A stretch of DNA of 54,852 bases from Bacteroidales bacterium UBA5197 (GCA_002412885.1 DHVX01000079.1:1-54852), one strand, 5' to 3'; positions 15,885 through 25,598 are shown, counted from the first letter of the stretch. Program-made: numbers and translations. Notes: generated by a model not told the origin, from the sequence alone.

Positions 15885-16291
15885 AACGGAAACAGCAACG
15901 TGTTCTGTCGCTTCCTTTTGCAGAAGGGAAGAGGAAAGTCGGGGCAACACAGGGCGCCATACTTCCTAACGGGAAGGTTCCGCAGTCGGCGGAAACAGCA
16001 AGTGCCACAGAAAATAACCGCCTTGTCGCGACTTGTCGTGACGAGGTAAGGGTGAAAATGTGGGGTAAGAGCCCACGGCTCAGGTTGGTGACAATCTGAG
16101 CGGGTAAACCTTATGGGTTGAAAGACCAAATATACCGGAAGGTTCGGCCGCAAGGCAAAACAGGGGGCTGCCCGCTCCTTTCCGGGGGGTAGGTCGTTTG
16201 AGCCTGAAGGCAACTTCAGGCCTAGATAAATGACAGAAATTCTGCTTCGGCAGAAAACAGAACCCCGCTTATAGCGTTGCACGGCACCGTT
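15885..16291 (+). ncRNA. rnpB: RNase P RNA (bacterial class A)
   Basis: The catalytic RNA that trims tRNA 5' leaders. Universally conserved blocks are visible: GAGGAAAGTCGGGGC at 15931-15945, GGGTGAAAATGTGGGGTAAG within 16050-16069, the P15 region with GGGGGTAGG before CGTTTGAGCC near 16182-16204, CCTAGATAAATGAC near 16221-16234, and ACAGAACCCCGCTTA at 16257-16271. Helix P1 forms between GCAACG (15895-15900) and CGTTGC, extended by AACGG / CCGTT. P2 forms between TTCTGTC (15903-15909) and GACAGAA (16232-16238). The 5' and 3' ends are set by P1 and are approximate. All open frames overlapping it are spurious. Confidence 0.95.
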
Positions 16292-16295
16292 TTCG

Positions 16296-16328
16296 CGAAT
16301 TCCCGCTATGGCGGGAATTCGTGTTTTA
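16296..16328 (+). terminator. rnpB terminator
   Basis: An 11-bp perfect stem CGAATTCCCGC / GCGGGAATTCG surrounds a TATG loop, followed by TGTTTTA. It is placed just after the rnpB 3' end. Confidence 0.8.
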
Positions 16329-16429
16329 TGTCACCAAGTGAAGCTATCGAAATAACTTCCCCACTTGAGTACCCCATCTAACTGGACTTTCTGCACTCGA
16401 ATGTGTCTGATAAAGACGAAAGTAATCGT

Positions 16430-16461
16430 CCCCCTTTTCCAAAAAGGGGGAAAAGAGGGGG
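16430..16461. repeat. C/G-run palindrome
   Basis: CCCCCTTTT (16430-16438) and AAAAGGGGG (16442-16450) form a 9-bp hairpin with a 3-base loop, followed by a second AAAAGAGGGGG. The rest of the 16329-16624 spacer holds no gene that I can support. Confidence 0.55.
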
Positions 16462-16593
16462 ATATAAAAAGTGTCTTTCTTTGAGGAAGTTAATTTGATA
16501 TTCCTCCTATGGTCAGGCCGGTTTATTGATAAATTGTTTTCATCTCATGATGGTTTTCTCCCATCCCTCTGTCGAAAATTGCCGGAAAATTCG

Positions 16594-16601
16594 TACTTTT
16601 G
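16594..16601 (+). promoter_or_regulatory. Candidate -7 promoter box of the T9SS cargo gene
   Basis: TACTTTTG matches TAnnTTTG, 23 bases before the ATG at 16625. This supports that start over the longer open frame beginning at 16526. Confidence 0.5.
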
Positions 16602-16624
16602 TTACGTTACAAAATCATCTGCAT

Positions 16625-17554
16625 ATGCGTAAAAACAACTACCACAAAACTCTGCTGCAATCCCTTTTGATGGCTCTTTTTCTGCTGCCTTTGTCAATGC
16701 TGGCACAGAATCCTTTACCGAATCCAGGTTTCGAAAACTGGACAGATGGAGAGCCCGATGGCTGGAACACCATCAACCAAACAATTCTGGGAACAGTTTT
16801 TACTCCTGTTACTCGCGATGTGACAAACCCGCACAGCGGAACTTCCTGTGCAAAACTCGAAACCATTACCCAAAACATATTTATTGTAGGCCCGGTTACC
16901 TTGCCAGGCATTATTTCTCTTGGCACAATTACCCTCGATATTGTAAATCAAACCGGTACTGTTGATGGCGGTATTCCTGTTTCAGGATATCCCAGCGTAC
17001 TTCATGGCTGGTTCCGATACCTTCCCGCAGCTGGTGATTCCTGCATAATGGGCATAGGGCTTTCGCGATGGAACGGAACTTCACGCGATACCATTGCGCT
17101 TTCTTATCTTACCATAGGTGGACAAAATCCCGATTGGCAATCGTTTGCTGTGCCCATCGATTATCTGATTGCTGCCGAGCCTGATACCATGAATGTTCTT
17201 TTCTTTTCATCGAACCTACTTAACGGTTCCCCGGTTTCGGGAAGTGCACTCTGGATTGATGACCTTTGGGTTAATTTTAGTGCTGTTAATGCAGAAAATG
17301 TGGCCCGCGAAAATAATATCAGCATTTTTCAGGTTGAAAACGGACGTTCAATTGTGATTAATACCCCCGATCTTCAGGGTGGCGAAATTCAGCTTTACAG
17401 CCTGAACGGCTCAATACTATTCAGAAAAACACAAAGCCCTGGCGTCTTTTCCCGGCAAATCGGACTGCCTGCACTTTCACAAGGTATATATTTTGCACGC
17501 TTTGTCTCTGATTCAGGTCAGATGCAGGTGCAAAAAATTGTGGTGAATCATTAA
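16625..17554 (+). CDS. Exported T9SS cargo with carbohydrate-binding-like N-terminal domain
   Basis: A 309-residue secreted protein. A signal peptide ends at SMLAQ. The mature N-terminus NPLPNPGFENWTDGEPDGW is the typical beginning of a jelly-roll, carbohydrate-binding-like domain found in Bacteroidota surface proteins. The last ~75 residues are a type A T9SS sorting domain (GGEIQLYSLNGSILF, then LPALSQGIYFARFVSD and VQKIVVNH), so the protein should be exported by the Por system and attached or released at the cell surface. There is no catalytic domain. The open frame extends upstream, but the promoter box at 16594 and the signal peptide favour the ATG at 16625. Confidence 0.86.
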   Translation: MRKNNYHKTLLQSLLMALFLLPLSMLAQNPLPNPGFENWTDGEPDGWNTINQTILGTVFTPVTRDVTNPHSGTSCAKLETITQNIFIVGPVTLPGIISLGTITLDIVNQTGTVDGGIPVSGYPSVLHGWFRYLPAAGDSCIMGIGLSRWNGTSRDTIALSYLTIGGQNPDWQSFAVPIDYLIAAEPDTMNVLFFSSNLLNGSPVSGSALWIDDLWVNFSAVNAENVARENNISIFQVENGRSIVINTPDLQGGEIQLYSLNGSILFRKTQSPGVFSRQIGLPALSQGIYFARFVSDSGQMQVQKIVVNH

Positions 17555-17673
17555 GTTTAAAATTCCAGCAATTTATTTTTCGGATTTTTCATTGCCTGAC
17601 TATATGATTCCGGCATAATAAGCCGCCATGTATTCCGTTATTGCACCAATAGTTTTCAAATACAGGTTGTTGA

Positions 17674-17681
17674 TAAATTTG
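17674..17681 (+). promoter_or_regulatory. Candidate -7 box of the TPR/barrel operon
   Basis: TAAATTTG matches TAnnTTTG, 62 bases before the ATG at 17744. No clear -33 TTTG was found. Confidence 0.35.
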
Positions 17682-17743
17682 CTTCACAAAGCAGATTTGC
17701 AGTGATGTCCTGAGTAATTTTACAGTTTAAATCATTCAACAGC

Positions 17744-20700
17744 ATGATAAAAACACGTTTCGTCCTTTTCTTACTTTTGTTTTCGTTGTATTGTGCCGGT
17801 CTCTTTGCCCAGCAAACATCAGGTAGTTATTTGCCGGGTAATGAAGTAAGCACTGCCGGTGATCTTTTTGTGAAGGAAAAATACGGTGCCACCCGAAATC
17901 TTTATTCGAGGCTCCAACCTGCCTCTGACCTGTTTCTTGCCTTTGATGCTGAGAAGGATTACTATATTTCGGCTTCAGCATCTGAACTTCAGCATGGCGA
18001 TGCAGCTGTGCTTCTGAAGGATTATCTGGCGAAGTATCCCGAAAACACCCGCACCAACCGCACCTGGTTCCGACTTGCAAATTTATACTTCCGCAACAAC
18101 AGCTTCAGCAGTGCCCTGGACGCGTACGAAAAGGTTGATCGTTTCGAGCTAAATAAGGAAGAGAAAGCTGAGTTTACTTTCAAAAAGGGATATTGTTACC
18201 TGAAAAAAGGCGACACCGATAAAGCACTTGATGCCTTTTCAACCATCAAAGATCAGCAAACCCGCTACACCGGACCGGCTACCTATTATTACGCGCACAT
18301 TCTTTATGAAAAAGGATTGTACGAAACGGCTTTACGCGATTTCGAAAGGATTAAAGATGATCCTACATTCAAATCGGTAGTTCCTTATTACATCATTCAG
18401 ATTTATTACATGCAGGGTCGTCACGACGAAATGATGGCCTTGGCACAGCCATACCTTAAAGGCGCACGCAACAAACGCACCAACGAAATACTGCGTCTGG
18501 TTGCAGATGTAAATTACCGCAAGGGCAATTATAAGGAAGCAATTGGTTTGCTTGAGGAGTATCGCAAGGTTAACCGGAGCAAAGTTACCCGGGAGGAAAG
18601 TTATGTACTTGGCTATTCATACTACATTACCGGAGATTATGCCAAAGCAATTCCTGAATTTCAGCAGGCAGCAGGCCCTGAGGATTCGCTTTCGCAGAAT
18701 GCCTATTTCCACCTTGGCGACAGTTACCTTAAAACCGATCAGAAGCAGTTTGCCTCAAATTCGTTCCTGTCAGCATGGAAAGTTCCCATGCGAACAACCA
18801 TCGCGGAAGATGCTCTTTTTAATTATGCCAAACTTTCAATTGAACTGTCCTATAATCCATACAATGAGGCCATTAAAGCGCTTCAGCAATACCTCGATGA
18901 GTACCCGAAATCTCCGCGCCGCGAGGAAGCCTATACTTATCTGGCAAATCTATATCTGGTAACGAAAAATTACCGGGAAGCACTGGCAACTTTTGAGAAT
19001 GTAAAAAAGCGGGATAGCCGGCAGAATGAAATTTATCAGAAGATTTCCTATTTCAGGGCACTGGAACTTTTCGCCGATAATCAACATGCCGATGCCATTG
19101 CCATGTTTCGTAAATCGCTTGAAAATAAGGTAGATGCCACCATCACAGCCGGCGCAACCTATTGGATGGCTGAATCATATTACAGATCAGGTCAATACGA
19201 TCAGGCAGTAACTCATTACCGTGCTTTTGTGAATCTGCCCGGCGCTGCAAAACATCCTTCATACTCCACGATAGCTTACAACCTCGGGTATGCGCGTCTG
19301 AAGCAGAAAAACTACAGTGAAGCCCGACAGGAATTTGCAAAGTTTATTGAATCGCGGCCAGCCGATCAGAAAATGGTTAACGATGCAAGACTCAGGCTTG
19401 GTGACAGCCATTTTATGCTAAAGCAGTACAATGAGGCAGTGGCGGCATACGATCATGTAATAAATGCCAGAGGCGCCGATGCTGATTATGCATTGTATCA
19501 AAAGGCACTGGCAACAGGTGTGTCAGGCAATATGAGCGGAAAGGTTTCTGCAATGCAGCGCCTGGTAGCTGATTACCCACGTTCTCAGTACAATGACGAT
19601 GCGCGGTTTGAACTTGCTCAGGCACAACTTTCGCTGGGCAGAAATGAAGATGCACTCCAGACATTTCAAAAACTTGTGACCGATCATCCGAACAGCAGCT
19701 TTGTGAAAAGAGCACTTCTTAATTCCGGACTGATTTACTACAACACCAACCGCGAAACACGGGCACTGGAAGTGCTTAAAAAGGTGGTGAAAGATTACCC
19801 GGCCACACCCGAAGCCCGCGAAGGACTCGCCATTATCCGCAATATTTATGTGGATATGAATCAGGTAGATGCTTATGTGAAGTATGCAGCCGATATTCCA
19901 TTTGCCAATGTTTCGCGTTCGGAACAGGATTCGCTTACCTATCAGGCCATTGAGAATCGCTATATGGCTGGTGACTGCCAGAAGGCTGCTCCTGATTTCG
20001 CTGCTTATCTCGATAAGTTCCCCAATGGAATGTTCGCAGTAAATGCCCATTTCTACAAGGCCGATTGCGATGCACGTGCCGGCCGCTACAATGAGGCTTT
20101 GACCAGTTACAACTTCATCCTTAGCCGTCCCAGAACCAGATTTACCGAAAATTCAGCCCTGAAAGCTGCTGACATTCATTATAGGAACAAGGATTATGCT
20201 AAATCATTGGCAATGTATGAGAAACTAGAGGACAATGCGGAAAATCCTGACAATCTGCACCTTGCATACCTTGGGCAAATGAGGAATAATTCCAGACTCG
20301 GAAATCATGGCATTGCCATTCAGCAGGGTCAGCGGTTGCTTGCCAGCGACAAAATTACACCGGATATAGCAGCAGAAACCCACCTCGCTATCGGCAATTC
20401 CTCGCTTGAGTTACAGCGTTTCGAAATGGCAAAGTATTCGTTTGAACAAACCCTGAAGCTTGCCCGTGGCGAAATGGCTGCAGAAGCGCTTTACGGACTT
20501 GCCATGACTGCTTACAGACTAAAAGATTACAAAGCTTCCGAAAAGCATATTTTCACACTTTCGGGCGATTATGCATCCTATGATTACTGGGTGGCCAAAT
20601 CATTTATTCTGCTTGCCGATGTTTATCTGGCAACAGGAAATGAGTTTCAGGCCCGACAGACACTGCAGAGCATTATCGATAATTACGAAGGCGAAGATTT

Positions 20701-20806
20701 GCGTCAGCTTGCCCGGCAAAAACTTGAAATACTCAACAGGGCCGGCGCTTCAAAACCATCAGCCGGTAGTTCATTCGATGACGATGAAGGCATAATAATC
20801 AAGTAG
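17744..20806 (+). CDS. Large periplasmic tetratricopeptide-repeat protein
   Basis: A 1020-residue protein with a signal peptide (cleavage near AGLFAQQ) followed by some twenty or more TPR units along nearly its whole length. TPR signatures are clear, for example YYYAHILYEKGLYETALRDF, YNLGYARLKQKNYSEARQEF and the repeated DDARFELAQAQLSLGRNEDAL type. It ends in a short acidic tail (SFDDDEGIIIK). Such proteins act as scaffolds; here the partner is probably the barrel protein encoded 25 bases downstream on the same strand. It lacks a lipobox and any recognised enzymatic domain, and I cannot equate it with a named T9SS or gliding component. Confidence 0.88.
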   Translation: MIKTRFVLFLLLFSLYCAGLFAQQTSGSYLPGNEVSTAGDLFVKEKYGATRNLYSRLQPASDLFLAFDAEKDYYISASASELQHGDAAVLLKDYLAKYPENTRTNRTWFRLANLYFRNNSFSSALDAYEKVDRFELNKEEKAEFTFKKGYCYLKKGDTDKALDAFSTIKDQQTRYTGPATYYYAHILYEKGLYETALRDFERIKDDPTFKSVVPYYIIQIYYMQGRHDEMMALAQPYLKGARNKRTNEILRLVADVNYRKGNYKEAIGLLEEYRKVNRSKVTREESYVLGYSYYITGDYAKAIPEFQQAAGPEDSLSQNAYFHLGDSYLKTDQKQFASNSFLSAWKVPMRTTIAEDALFNYAKLSIELSYNPYNEAIKALQQYLDEYPKSPRREEAYTYLANLYLVTKNYREALATFENVKKRDSRQNEIYQKISYFRALELFADNQHADAIAMFRKSLENKVDATITAGATYWMAESYYRSGQYDQAVTHYRAFVNLPGAAKHPSYSTIAYNLGYARLKQKNYSEARQEFAKFIESRPADQKMVNDARLRLGDSHFMLKQYNEAVAAYDHVINARGADADYALYQKALATGVSGNMSGKVSAMQRLVADYPRSQYNDDARFELAQAQLSLGRNEDALQTFQKLVTDHPNSSFVKRALLNSGLIYYNTNRETRALEVLKKVVKDYPATPEAREGLAIIRNIYVDMNQVDAYVKYAADIPFANVSRSEQDSLTYQAIENRYMAGDCQKAAPDFAAYLDKFPNGMFAVNAHFYKADCDARAGRYNEALTSYNFILSRPRTRFTENSALKAADIHYRNKDYAKSLAMYEKLEDNAENPDNLHLAYLGQMRNNSRLGNHGIAIQQGQRLLASDKITPDIAAETHLAIGNSSLELQRFEMAKYSFEQTLKLARGEMAAEALYGLAMTAYRLKDYKASEKHIFTLSGDYASYDYWVAKSFILLADVYLATGNEFQARQTLQSIIDNYEGEDLRQLARQKLEILNRAGASKPSAGSSFDDDEGIIIK

Positions 20807-20831
20807 TTTTACTTCAAAAAAGACCAGATAA

Positions 20832-22517
20832 ATGAATTCAAAACATCATATGAGCCCGATCAGGATTGTTTTTTTAATGGCACTGCTTTTTATTGTGCCG
20901 GCATCCGTAAGCTTAGCTCAGGTGCTCAACGAACAGGTAACTGTTATTGGCGCTTATGAGCCGGTAATTCCGGAATCTAACAAAATTGTTATCAATCCGT
21001 CAGCATCCGAAACTGAAGTTAAATTGCCTGAAATGACTTACAGAATTGAGCCGGTGCAGTTGAAACCTGTTTTGACACCTGAAACCATTCCATCGGTCAA
21101 ACTGGTGGGTGAGCCTCAGAAAAAACTATACAGGAATTATGCCCGTGCCGGATTCGGGAATTACACCTCGCCATATCTTGAACTTTGGGCAAATACCCTC
21201 CGTTCGAAAACCTACGGGCTTGGAGTGCATCTGAAGCATCTTTCCTCAAGCGGTGAGATCAAAGATTATGCAATAGCCAACAACAGCATCAACCTTATTG
21301 AGTTTCAAGGCCAGCGTTTCCTGGATAATCATACCCTTACAGGTCAGGCCGGGTTCAGAAGAAATGTGGTTCATCATTATGGATTCAAACCTGCAGAGTT
21401 CGATATTTTTGTAACTGATGTTAACCTGAAACAGCGATTTAACAGGCTTAATGCTGCTTTTGATTTCAAGTCGGTATATTCCGATAAGGACAAGCTGAAC
21501 CATCGCATCGGACTGGCGTTCAATAATGTTTCTGATCGCTTCGATACCCGCGAAAATAATATAGCCATCAATGGCAGTGCCGATAAACGCTTCGAACTGT
21601 TTAGTTTTACTGATTATCAGCAATTGGGCATTGAAACTGATGTTTCGTTTACAGGATACAAAGATTCAACCCTGAAGCAGAATACTACACTGGTCAGTGT
21701 AAGGCCATTTATCGGAACCGAGTTCGAAATGTATGCTTTCAGACTGGGTCTGGATATCACATTCAAGGGTGATACTGTTTCAAAGGCCTATTTGTTTCCG
21801 TTTGCTGAGGCTCAATTGCGGATTATTGACGATGCCCTCACTGTGAAAGCCGGTATAACCGGAGGTTTGAAAAGACACGGTTTTGATGAATTGTCTGACC
21901 TTAATCCATTCGTACAATCGGTGCTTCCTTTGCAATATACCCGCGAGCGTTTTACCTTTTACGCCATGGCACGGGCAAGTGCCGGAAAGCACATAAATCT
22001 GTCGGCTTCTTTCAAGGCATCAACCATCGAAAATGCATATTTCTTTGTAAATGATTTTTCGCAGGAGCCTTTCAACAGGTTTACCCTGATTTATGATGAT
22101 GCTGATCTGCTTGCCGGAAGGTTTGAAGCGGAGTTTCACACAGCGGAGAAAGTAAGGGTAAAAGCGTTTGCAGCATTTGAGAAATGGAGCCCCAAAACCG
22201 AATTGCATGCCTGGCATAAACCAGCGTCTACCATTGGAGGAGAAGCATACTACAATCTGGGCGACAAGCTGATTGTTTCTGCAAAAGCAAAGTATAATGC
22301 AAAACAATATGCCCGCCTGGAGAATGAAGTAGGATCCGTTTCCGTAGAAACGCTTAAAGGATATGTTGATCTGGGTATGGGCCTCGAGTACAGATATACC
22401 CCTGCATTGTCTGCTTTTCTGAATCTGAATAATCTCCTGGGCACCAGAAACTACATCTGGTATAATTATCCGGGATACCGTTTCACAGTGATGGGTGGTT
22501 TGTCCTACTCCTTCTGA
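20832..22517 (+). CDS. Outer-membrane beta-barrel protein, TonB-receptor-like
   Basis: A 561-residue protein with a signal peptide ending near SLAQ, then a motif VLNEQVTVIGAYEPVIP resembling the start of TonB-dependent receptors but with no obvious plug domain. The rest is made of alternating amphipathic strands, and the C-terminus (NLLGTRNYIWYN, then FTVMGGLSYSF) ends in Phe as expected for BAM-inserted barrels. It is co-transcribed with the TPR protein (25-base gap). Inferred role: outer-membrane channel or receptor assembled with a periplasmic TPR scaffold. The substrate is unknown. Confidence 0.8.
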   Translation: MNSKHHMSPIRIVFLMALLFIVPASVSLAQVLNEQVTVIGAYEPVIPESNKIVINPSASETEVKLPEMTYRIEPVQLKPVLTPETIPSVKLVGEPQKKLYRNYARAGFGNYTSPYLELWANTLRSKTYGLGVHLKHLSSSGEIKDYAIANNSINLIEFQGQRFLDNHTLTGQAGFRRNVVHHYGFKPAEFDIFVTDVNLKQRFNRLNAAFDFKSVYSDKDKLNHRIGLAFNNVSDRFDTRENNIAINGSADKRFELFSFTDYQQLGIETDVSFTGYKDSTLKQNTTLVSVRPFIGTEFEMYAFRLGLDITFKGDTVSKAYLFPFAEAQLRIIDDALTVKAGITGGLKRHGFDELSDLNPFVQSVLPLQYTRERFTFYAMARASAGKHINLSASFKASTIENAYFFVNDFSQEPFNRFTLIYDDADLLAGRFEAEFHTAEKVRVKAFAAFEKWSPKTELHAWHKPASTIGGEAYYNLGDKLIVSAKAKYNAKQYARLENEVGSVSVETLKGYVDLGMGLEYRYTPALSAFLNLNNLLGTRNYIWYNYPGYRFTVMGGLSYSF

Positions 22518-22794
22518 TTTCTGAAACTGCAGGTAAGGCTTCTGTTTAGTCTGGCTGATCCGTTTAAGGTTTATTCTTTATGTAAACATTTCTGCTTTTC
22601 GGATTAGTCTTTGTTGTGCAAAACAGCATGAAAATGGAAGTGTTTTACCTGCCGTACATTTGATGTCAATGCAACTAACAAAATGGTCATTTTTGTTGAT
22701 AACTTACAAGCAGAAAATGGTCATTTATTTTGTAAAAGCTATGGATAAAATGGTTAACTTTGCTTGTTAAACAAATTTTACTAATTTATTGAAT
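22518..22794 (+). promoter_or_regulatory. gyrB promoter region
   Basis: TTTG (22729-22732) and TAACTTTG (22755-22762) are 22 bases apart, close to the TTTG-N19..21-TAnnTTTG Bacteroidota consensus. They give a leader of roughly 28 bases. Upstream, AAAATGGTCATTT is repeated twice at about 22680 and 22714 and may bind a regulator. Confidence 0.6.
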
Positions 22795-24789
22795 ATGAGT
22801 GAATTAAATAACGGTACCACGCCTAACGGCAATGGTAACGGGAATGGAAACGGGAACAGCAACTATACCGCAGATAACATACAGGTACTCGAAGGTCTTG
22901 AAGCAGTTCGCAAGCGTCCTTCGATGTATATTGGCGATACAAGTTCACGGGGATTACACCATCTTGTTTATGAGGTAGTTGATAACTCCATTGATGAAGC
23001 TCTTGCCGGTTATTGCAGCGAAATTGATGTCATTATTCACAAGGATAATTCCATAACCGTTTCTGATAACGGAAGGGGAATTCCTGTTGATATGCATGAA
23101 AAAGAGCAGCGCTCGGCCCTTGAGGTTGTTATGACTGTGCTTCATGCCGGTGGAAAATTCGATAAAGGATCATACAAAGTTTCCGGTGGATTGCACGGAG
23201 TAGGGGTTTCATGTGTAAATGCACTCTCTTCTCAGTTGATCGTTACAGTTTCACGCGACGGTAAAATCTACGAACAGGAGTATAAAATCGGCAAACCCCA
23301 ATATACAGTCAGGGAAGCCGGAACTACCGACAAAACCGGTACCAGGGTATTTTTCAGACCCGATGATTCCATATTTACCCTTACAGTTTTTGATTCAGAA
23401 ATTTTAAGTTCACGTCTACGTGAACTTGCGTTCCTGAATAAAGGCATAAAATTGACCTTGACCGATGAACGGGAAGAGGATGAAGAAGGTAGTTTTCTTT
23501 TCCATTCTTTCTATTCGGAAAACGGCCTCCGCGATTTCATCGAATATCTCGATGGAATGCGCGAAAAGCTGATGCCTGAGCCCATCTACATCGAAGGTGA
23601 AAAGAACGATATTCCTGTTGAAATTGCCATGCAGTACAATACTTCGTTCAGTGAGAATATCCACTCTTACGTGAATAATATAAATACGCATGAGGGCGGT
23701 ACTCACCTTGCCGGTTTTCGTCGTGCACTTACACGCACGCTTAAAGCTTATGCCGATAAGTCGGGAATGCTTGCCAAGCTGAAATTCGACATCAGTGGTG
23801 ATGACTTCCGCGAAGGCCTGACAGCAATTATATCAGTAAAGGTTCAGGAACCTCAGTTTGAAGGCCAGACAAAAACCAAACTTGGAAATAATGAAGTAGC
23901 CGGCGCTGTTGATACACTGGTGGCAGAGCTCTTAAGTTATTATCTGGAGGAAAATCCAAAAGAAGCCCGCACCATTGTCAATAAGGTAATTCTTGCTGCT
24001 ACAGCCCGTCATGCTGCCCGTAAGGCGCGCGAACTGGTGCAAAGGAAGAATGTGCTTACAGGCTCCGGTCTTCCCGGTAAACTTGCCGATTGCAGCGAAA
24101 GAGATCCGGCCCTTTGCGAGATATACCTTGTGGAGGGAGATTCCGCGGGTGGTACTGCCAAGCAGGGCCGCGACCGCAAGTTTCAGGCAATTTTGCCTCT
24201 CCGTGGAAAAATCCTCAATGTAGAGAAAGCAATGCTGCATAAGATTTTTGAAAACGAGGAAATCAAGAATATTTTTACAGCGCTTGGCGTTTCTATCGGA
24301 ACAGAAGAAGACAGCAAAGCGCTCAACCTTGCTAAACTCCGATATCATAAGGTGGTGATTATGACCGATGCTGATATCGACGGAAGTCATATCGCAACAC
24401 TTATCCTTACTTTCTTTTTCCGGTTTATGAAGGAACTTATTGAAAACGGATACGTCTATATCGCAACACCTCCGCTATACCTGATAAAAAAAGGTAAAGA
24501 TGAACGTTATTGCTGGGATGAAGAAGAACGCGTTGCGGTAGTTTCTGAATTTACGAAAAACGGAAAAGAAAGCAATGTTCATATTCAGCGTTACAAAGGT
24601 TTGGGAGAAATGAACGCAGAGCAGCTTTGGCTGACTACCATGAATCCCGAATTCAGAACACTCCGTCAGGTTACCATCGACAATGGAACGGAAGCCGATC
24701 GTATTTTCTCAATGCTTATGGGCGACGAAGTTCCTCCAAGGCGCGAGTTTATTGAGAAAAATGCGAAGTATGCAAAGATTGATGTTTAG
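22795..24789 (+). CDS. gyrB: DNA gyrase subunit B
   Basis: The ATPase subunit of gyrase, which introduces negative supercoils with GyrA. Visible motifs are the GHKL ATP site (EVVDNSIDEALAG, DNGRGIPVDMH, GGLHGVGVSCVNALS), the TOPRIM domain (LVEGDSAGGTAKQGRDR, PLRGKILNVEKA, TDADIDGSHI) and the C-terminal QRYKGLGEMNAEQLW. At 664 residues it is the short GyrB form lacking the ~170-residue insert of gammaproteobacteria, as is usual in Bacteroidota. The N-terminus has an unusual Asn/Gly-alternating leader (NGNGNGNGNSN) before the conserved start. The ATG at 22795 is preferred to an in-frame TTG at 22789. gyrA is not in the window. Confidence 0.96.
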   Translation: MSELNNGTTPNGNGNGNGNGNSNYTADNIQVLEGLEAVRKRPSMYIGDTSSRGLHHLVYEVVDNSIDEALAGYCSEIDVIIHKDNSITVSDNGRGIPVDMHEKEQRSALEVVMTVLHAGGKFDKGSYKVSGGLHGVGVSCVNALSSQLIVTVSRDGKIYEQEYKIGKPQYTVREAGTTDKTGTRVFFRPDDSIFTLTVFDSEILSSRLRELAFLNKGIKLTLTDEREEDEEGSFLFHSFYSENGLRDFIEYLDGMREKLMPEPIYIEGEKNDIPVEIAMQYNTSFSENIHSYVNNINTHEGGTHLAGFRRALTRTLKAYADKSGMLAKLKFDISGDDFREGLTAIISVKVQEPQFEGQTKTKLGNNEVAGAVDTLVAELLSYYLEENPKEARTIVNKVILAATARHAARKARELVQRKNVLTGSGLPGKLADCSERDPALCEIYLVEGDSAGGTAKQGRDRKFQAILPLRGKILNVEKAMLHKIFENEEIKNIFTALGVSIGTEEDSKALNLAKLRYHKVVIMTDADIDGSHIATLILTFFFRFMKELIENGYVYIATPPLYLIKKGKDERYCWDEEERVAVVSEFTKNGKESNVHIQRYKGLGEMNAEQLWLTTMNPEFRTLRQVTIDNGTEADRIFSMLMGDEVPPRREFIEKNAKYAKIDV

Positions 24790-24811
24790 GCTATTTATTG
24801 GCATTAAAACG

Positions 24812-24846
24812 AAAAACCAAAGTCAGACACTTTGGTTTTTTGCTTT
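24812..24846 (+). terminator. gyrB terminator
   Basis: Stem AAAACCAAAGT / ACTTTGGTTTT with a CAGAC loop is followed by TTTGCTTTT, 23 bases after the gyrB stop codon. Confidence 0.85.
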
Positions 24847-24875
24847 TATATAAATAGGGATTCTTTAGACTATGA

Positions 24876-25598
24876 TCAGTTTCGCATAAACGCATACGAC
24901 ACTCCCAGCCTGTAACGGACCCCTGTCCAGTCAACCCGGACCGGTTCTCTTTTGTCATTTTGCAGACTCATATCTCTGTTCTCCGACCATCTCAACAAGC
25001 TGGGCACATTGTACTCATAGCCAATCAGCAACTCAATCCGGAATCTGCTGCACACCTGATAATGCGCTGTAACAGCTGGTTCGCCGAAAAATCCCAGAGA
25101 ATTAAAAGACATTTCCTCCCGAAATCCTTCCACTGAAGTGATTTCAAGTTGCTCATCGATATTAAGATTGCTTGAAATCACTCCTGCTCCAACCGAGAAA
25201 TGAGTGCCCCATTTCTCGCCTGATTTAATTGGTATTCGGTATTGAAGGCCGAAACGTACCCCATTTAACTGCATACTTAAGCGGTAAAACCCCGAATAAT
25301 CAGCGTAAAAGCTGCGTGCTCCGCTATATTGATAGGTAATATCAGCTATCAGCTTTGAAGAGTCTTTGAAATCAAATTCTATAAAAGCGGCGAAATTGAA
25401 ATATCCCGGGAATGATGCTGTTTTGGTCAATTCCGGCAGGAACGGATTATTACCTACCTCGTGCTGAAAGGATTTCAGATCTTGTAAACTATATGAACCG
25501 TGTCCTCCGGCAAATCCAATCCTGGTAATCTGGGCATCCGTTTTAGATCCGGTAATCATCAGTAAAATGAACAGTGCTGTTGAAAGGGCTTGCTTCAT
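24876..25598 (-). CDS. Small outer-membrane beta-barrel protein
   Basis: A 240-residue protein with a signal peptide (MKQALSTALFILLMITGSKT, cleaved near DAQ) and alternating strands ending YRLGVSYAFMRN, as expected for an OmpA/OmpW-like eight-stranded barrel. Its ATG overlaps the stop of the upstream lipoprotein gene (ATGA), which implies translational coupling and a joint function. I do not recognise a named family. Confidence 0.75.
   Translation of the reverse strand: MKQALSTALFILLMITGSKTDAQITRIGFAGGHGSYSLQDLKSFQHEVGNNPFLPELTKTASFPGYFNFAAFIEFDFKDSSKLIADITYQYSGARSFYADYSGFYRLSMQLNGVRFGLQYRIPIKSGEKWGTHFSVGAGVISSNLNIDEQLEITSVEGFREEMSFNSLGFFGEPAVTAHYQVCSRFRIELLIGYEYNVPSLLRWSENRDMSLQNDKREPVRVDWTGVRYRLGVSYAFMRN

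Noticed and set aside
15803..16282. Minus-strand open frame of about 159 residues and others over the same stretch
   Set aside because: They lie on the RNase P RNA gene and encode no recognisable domain.
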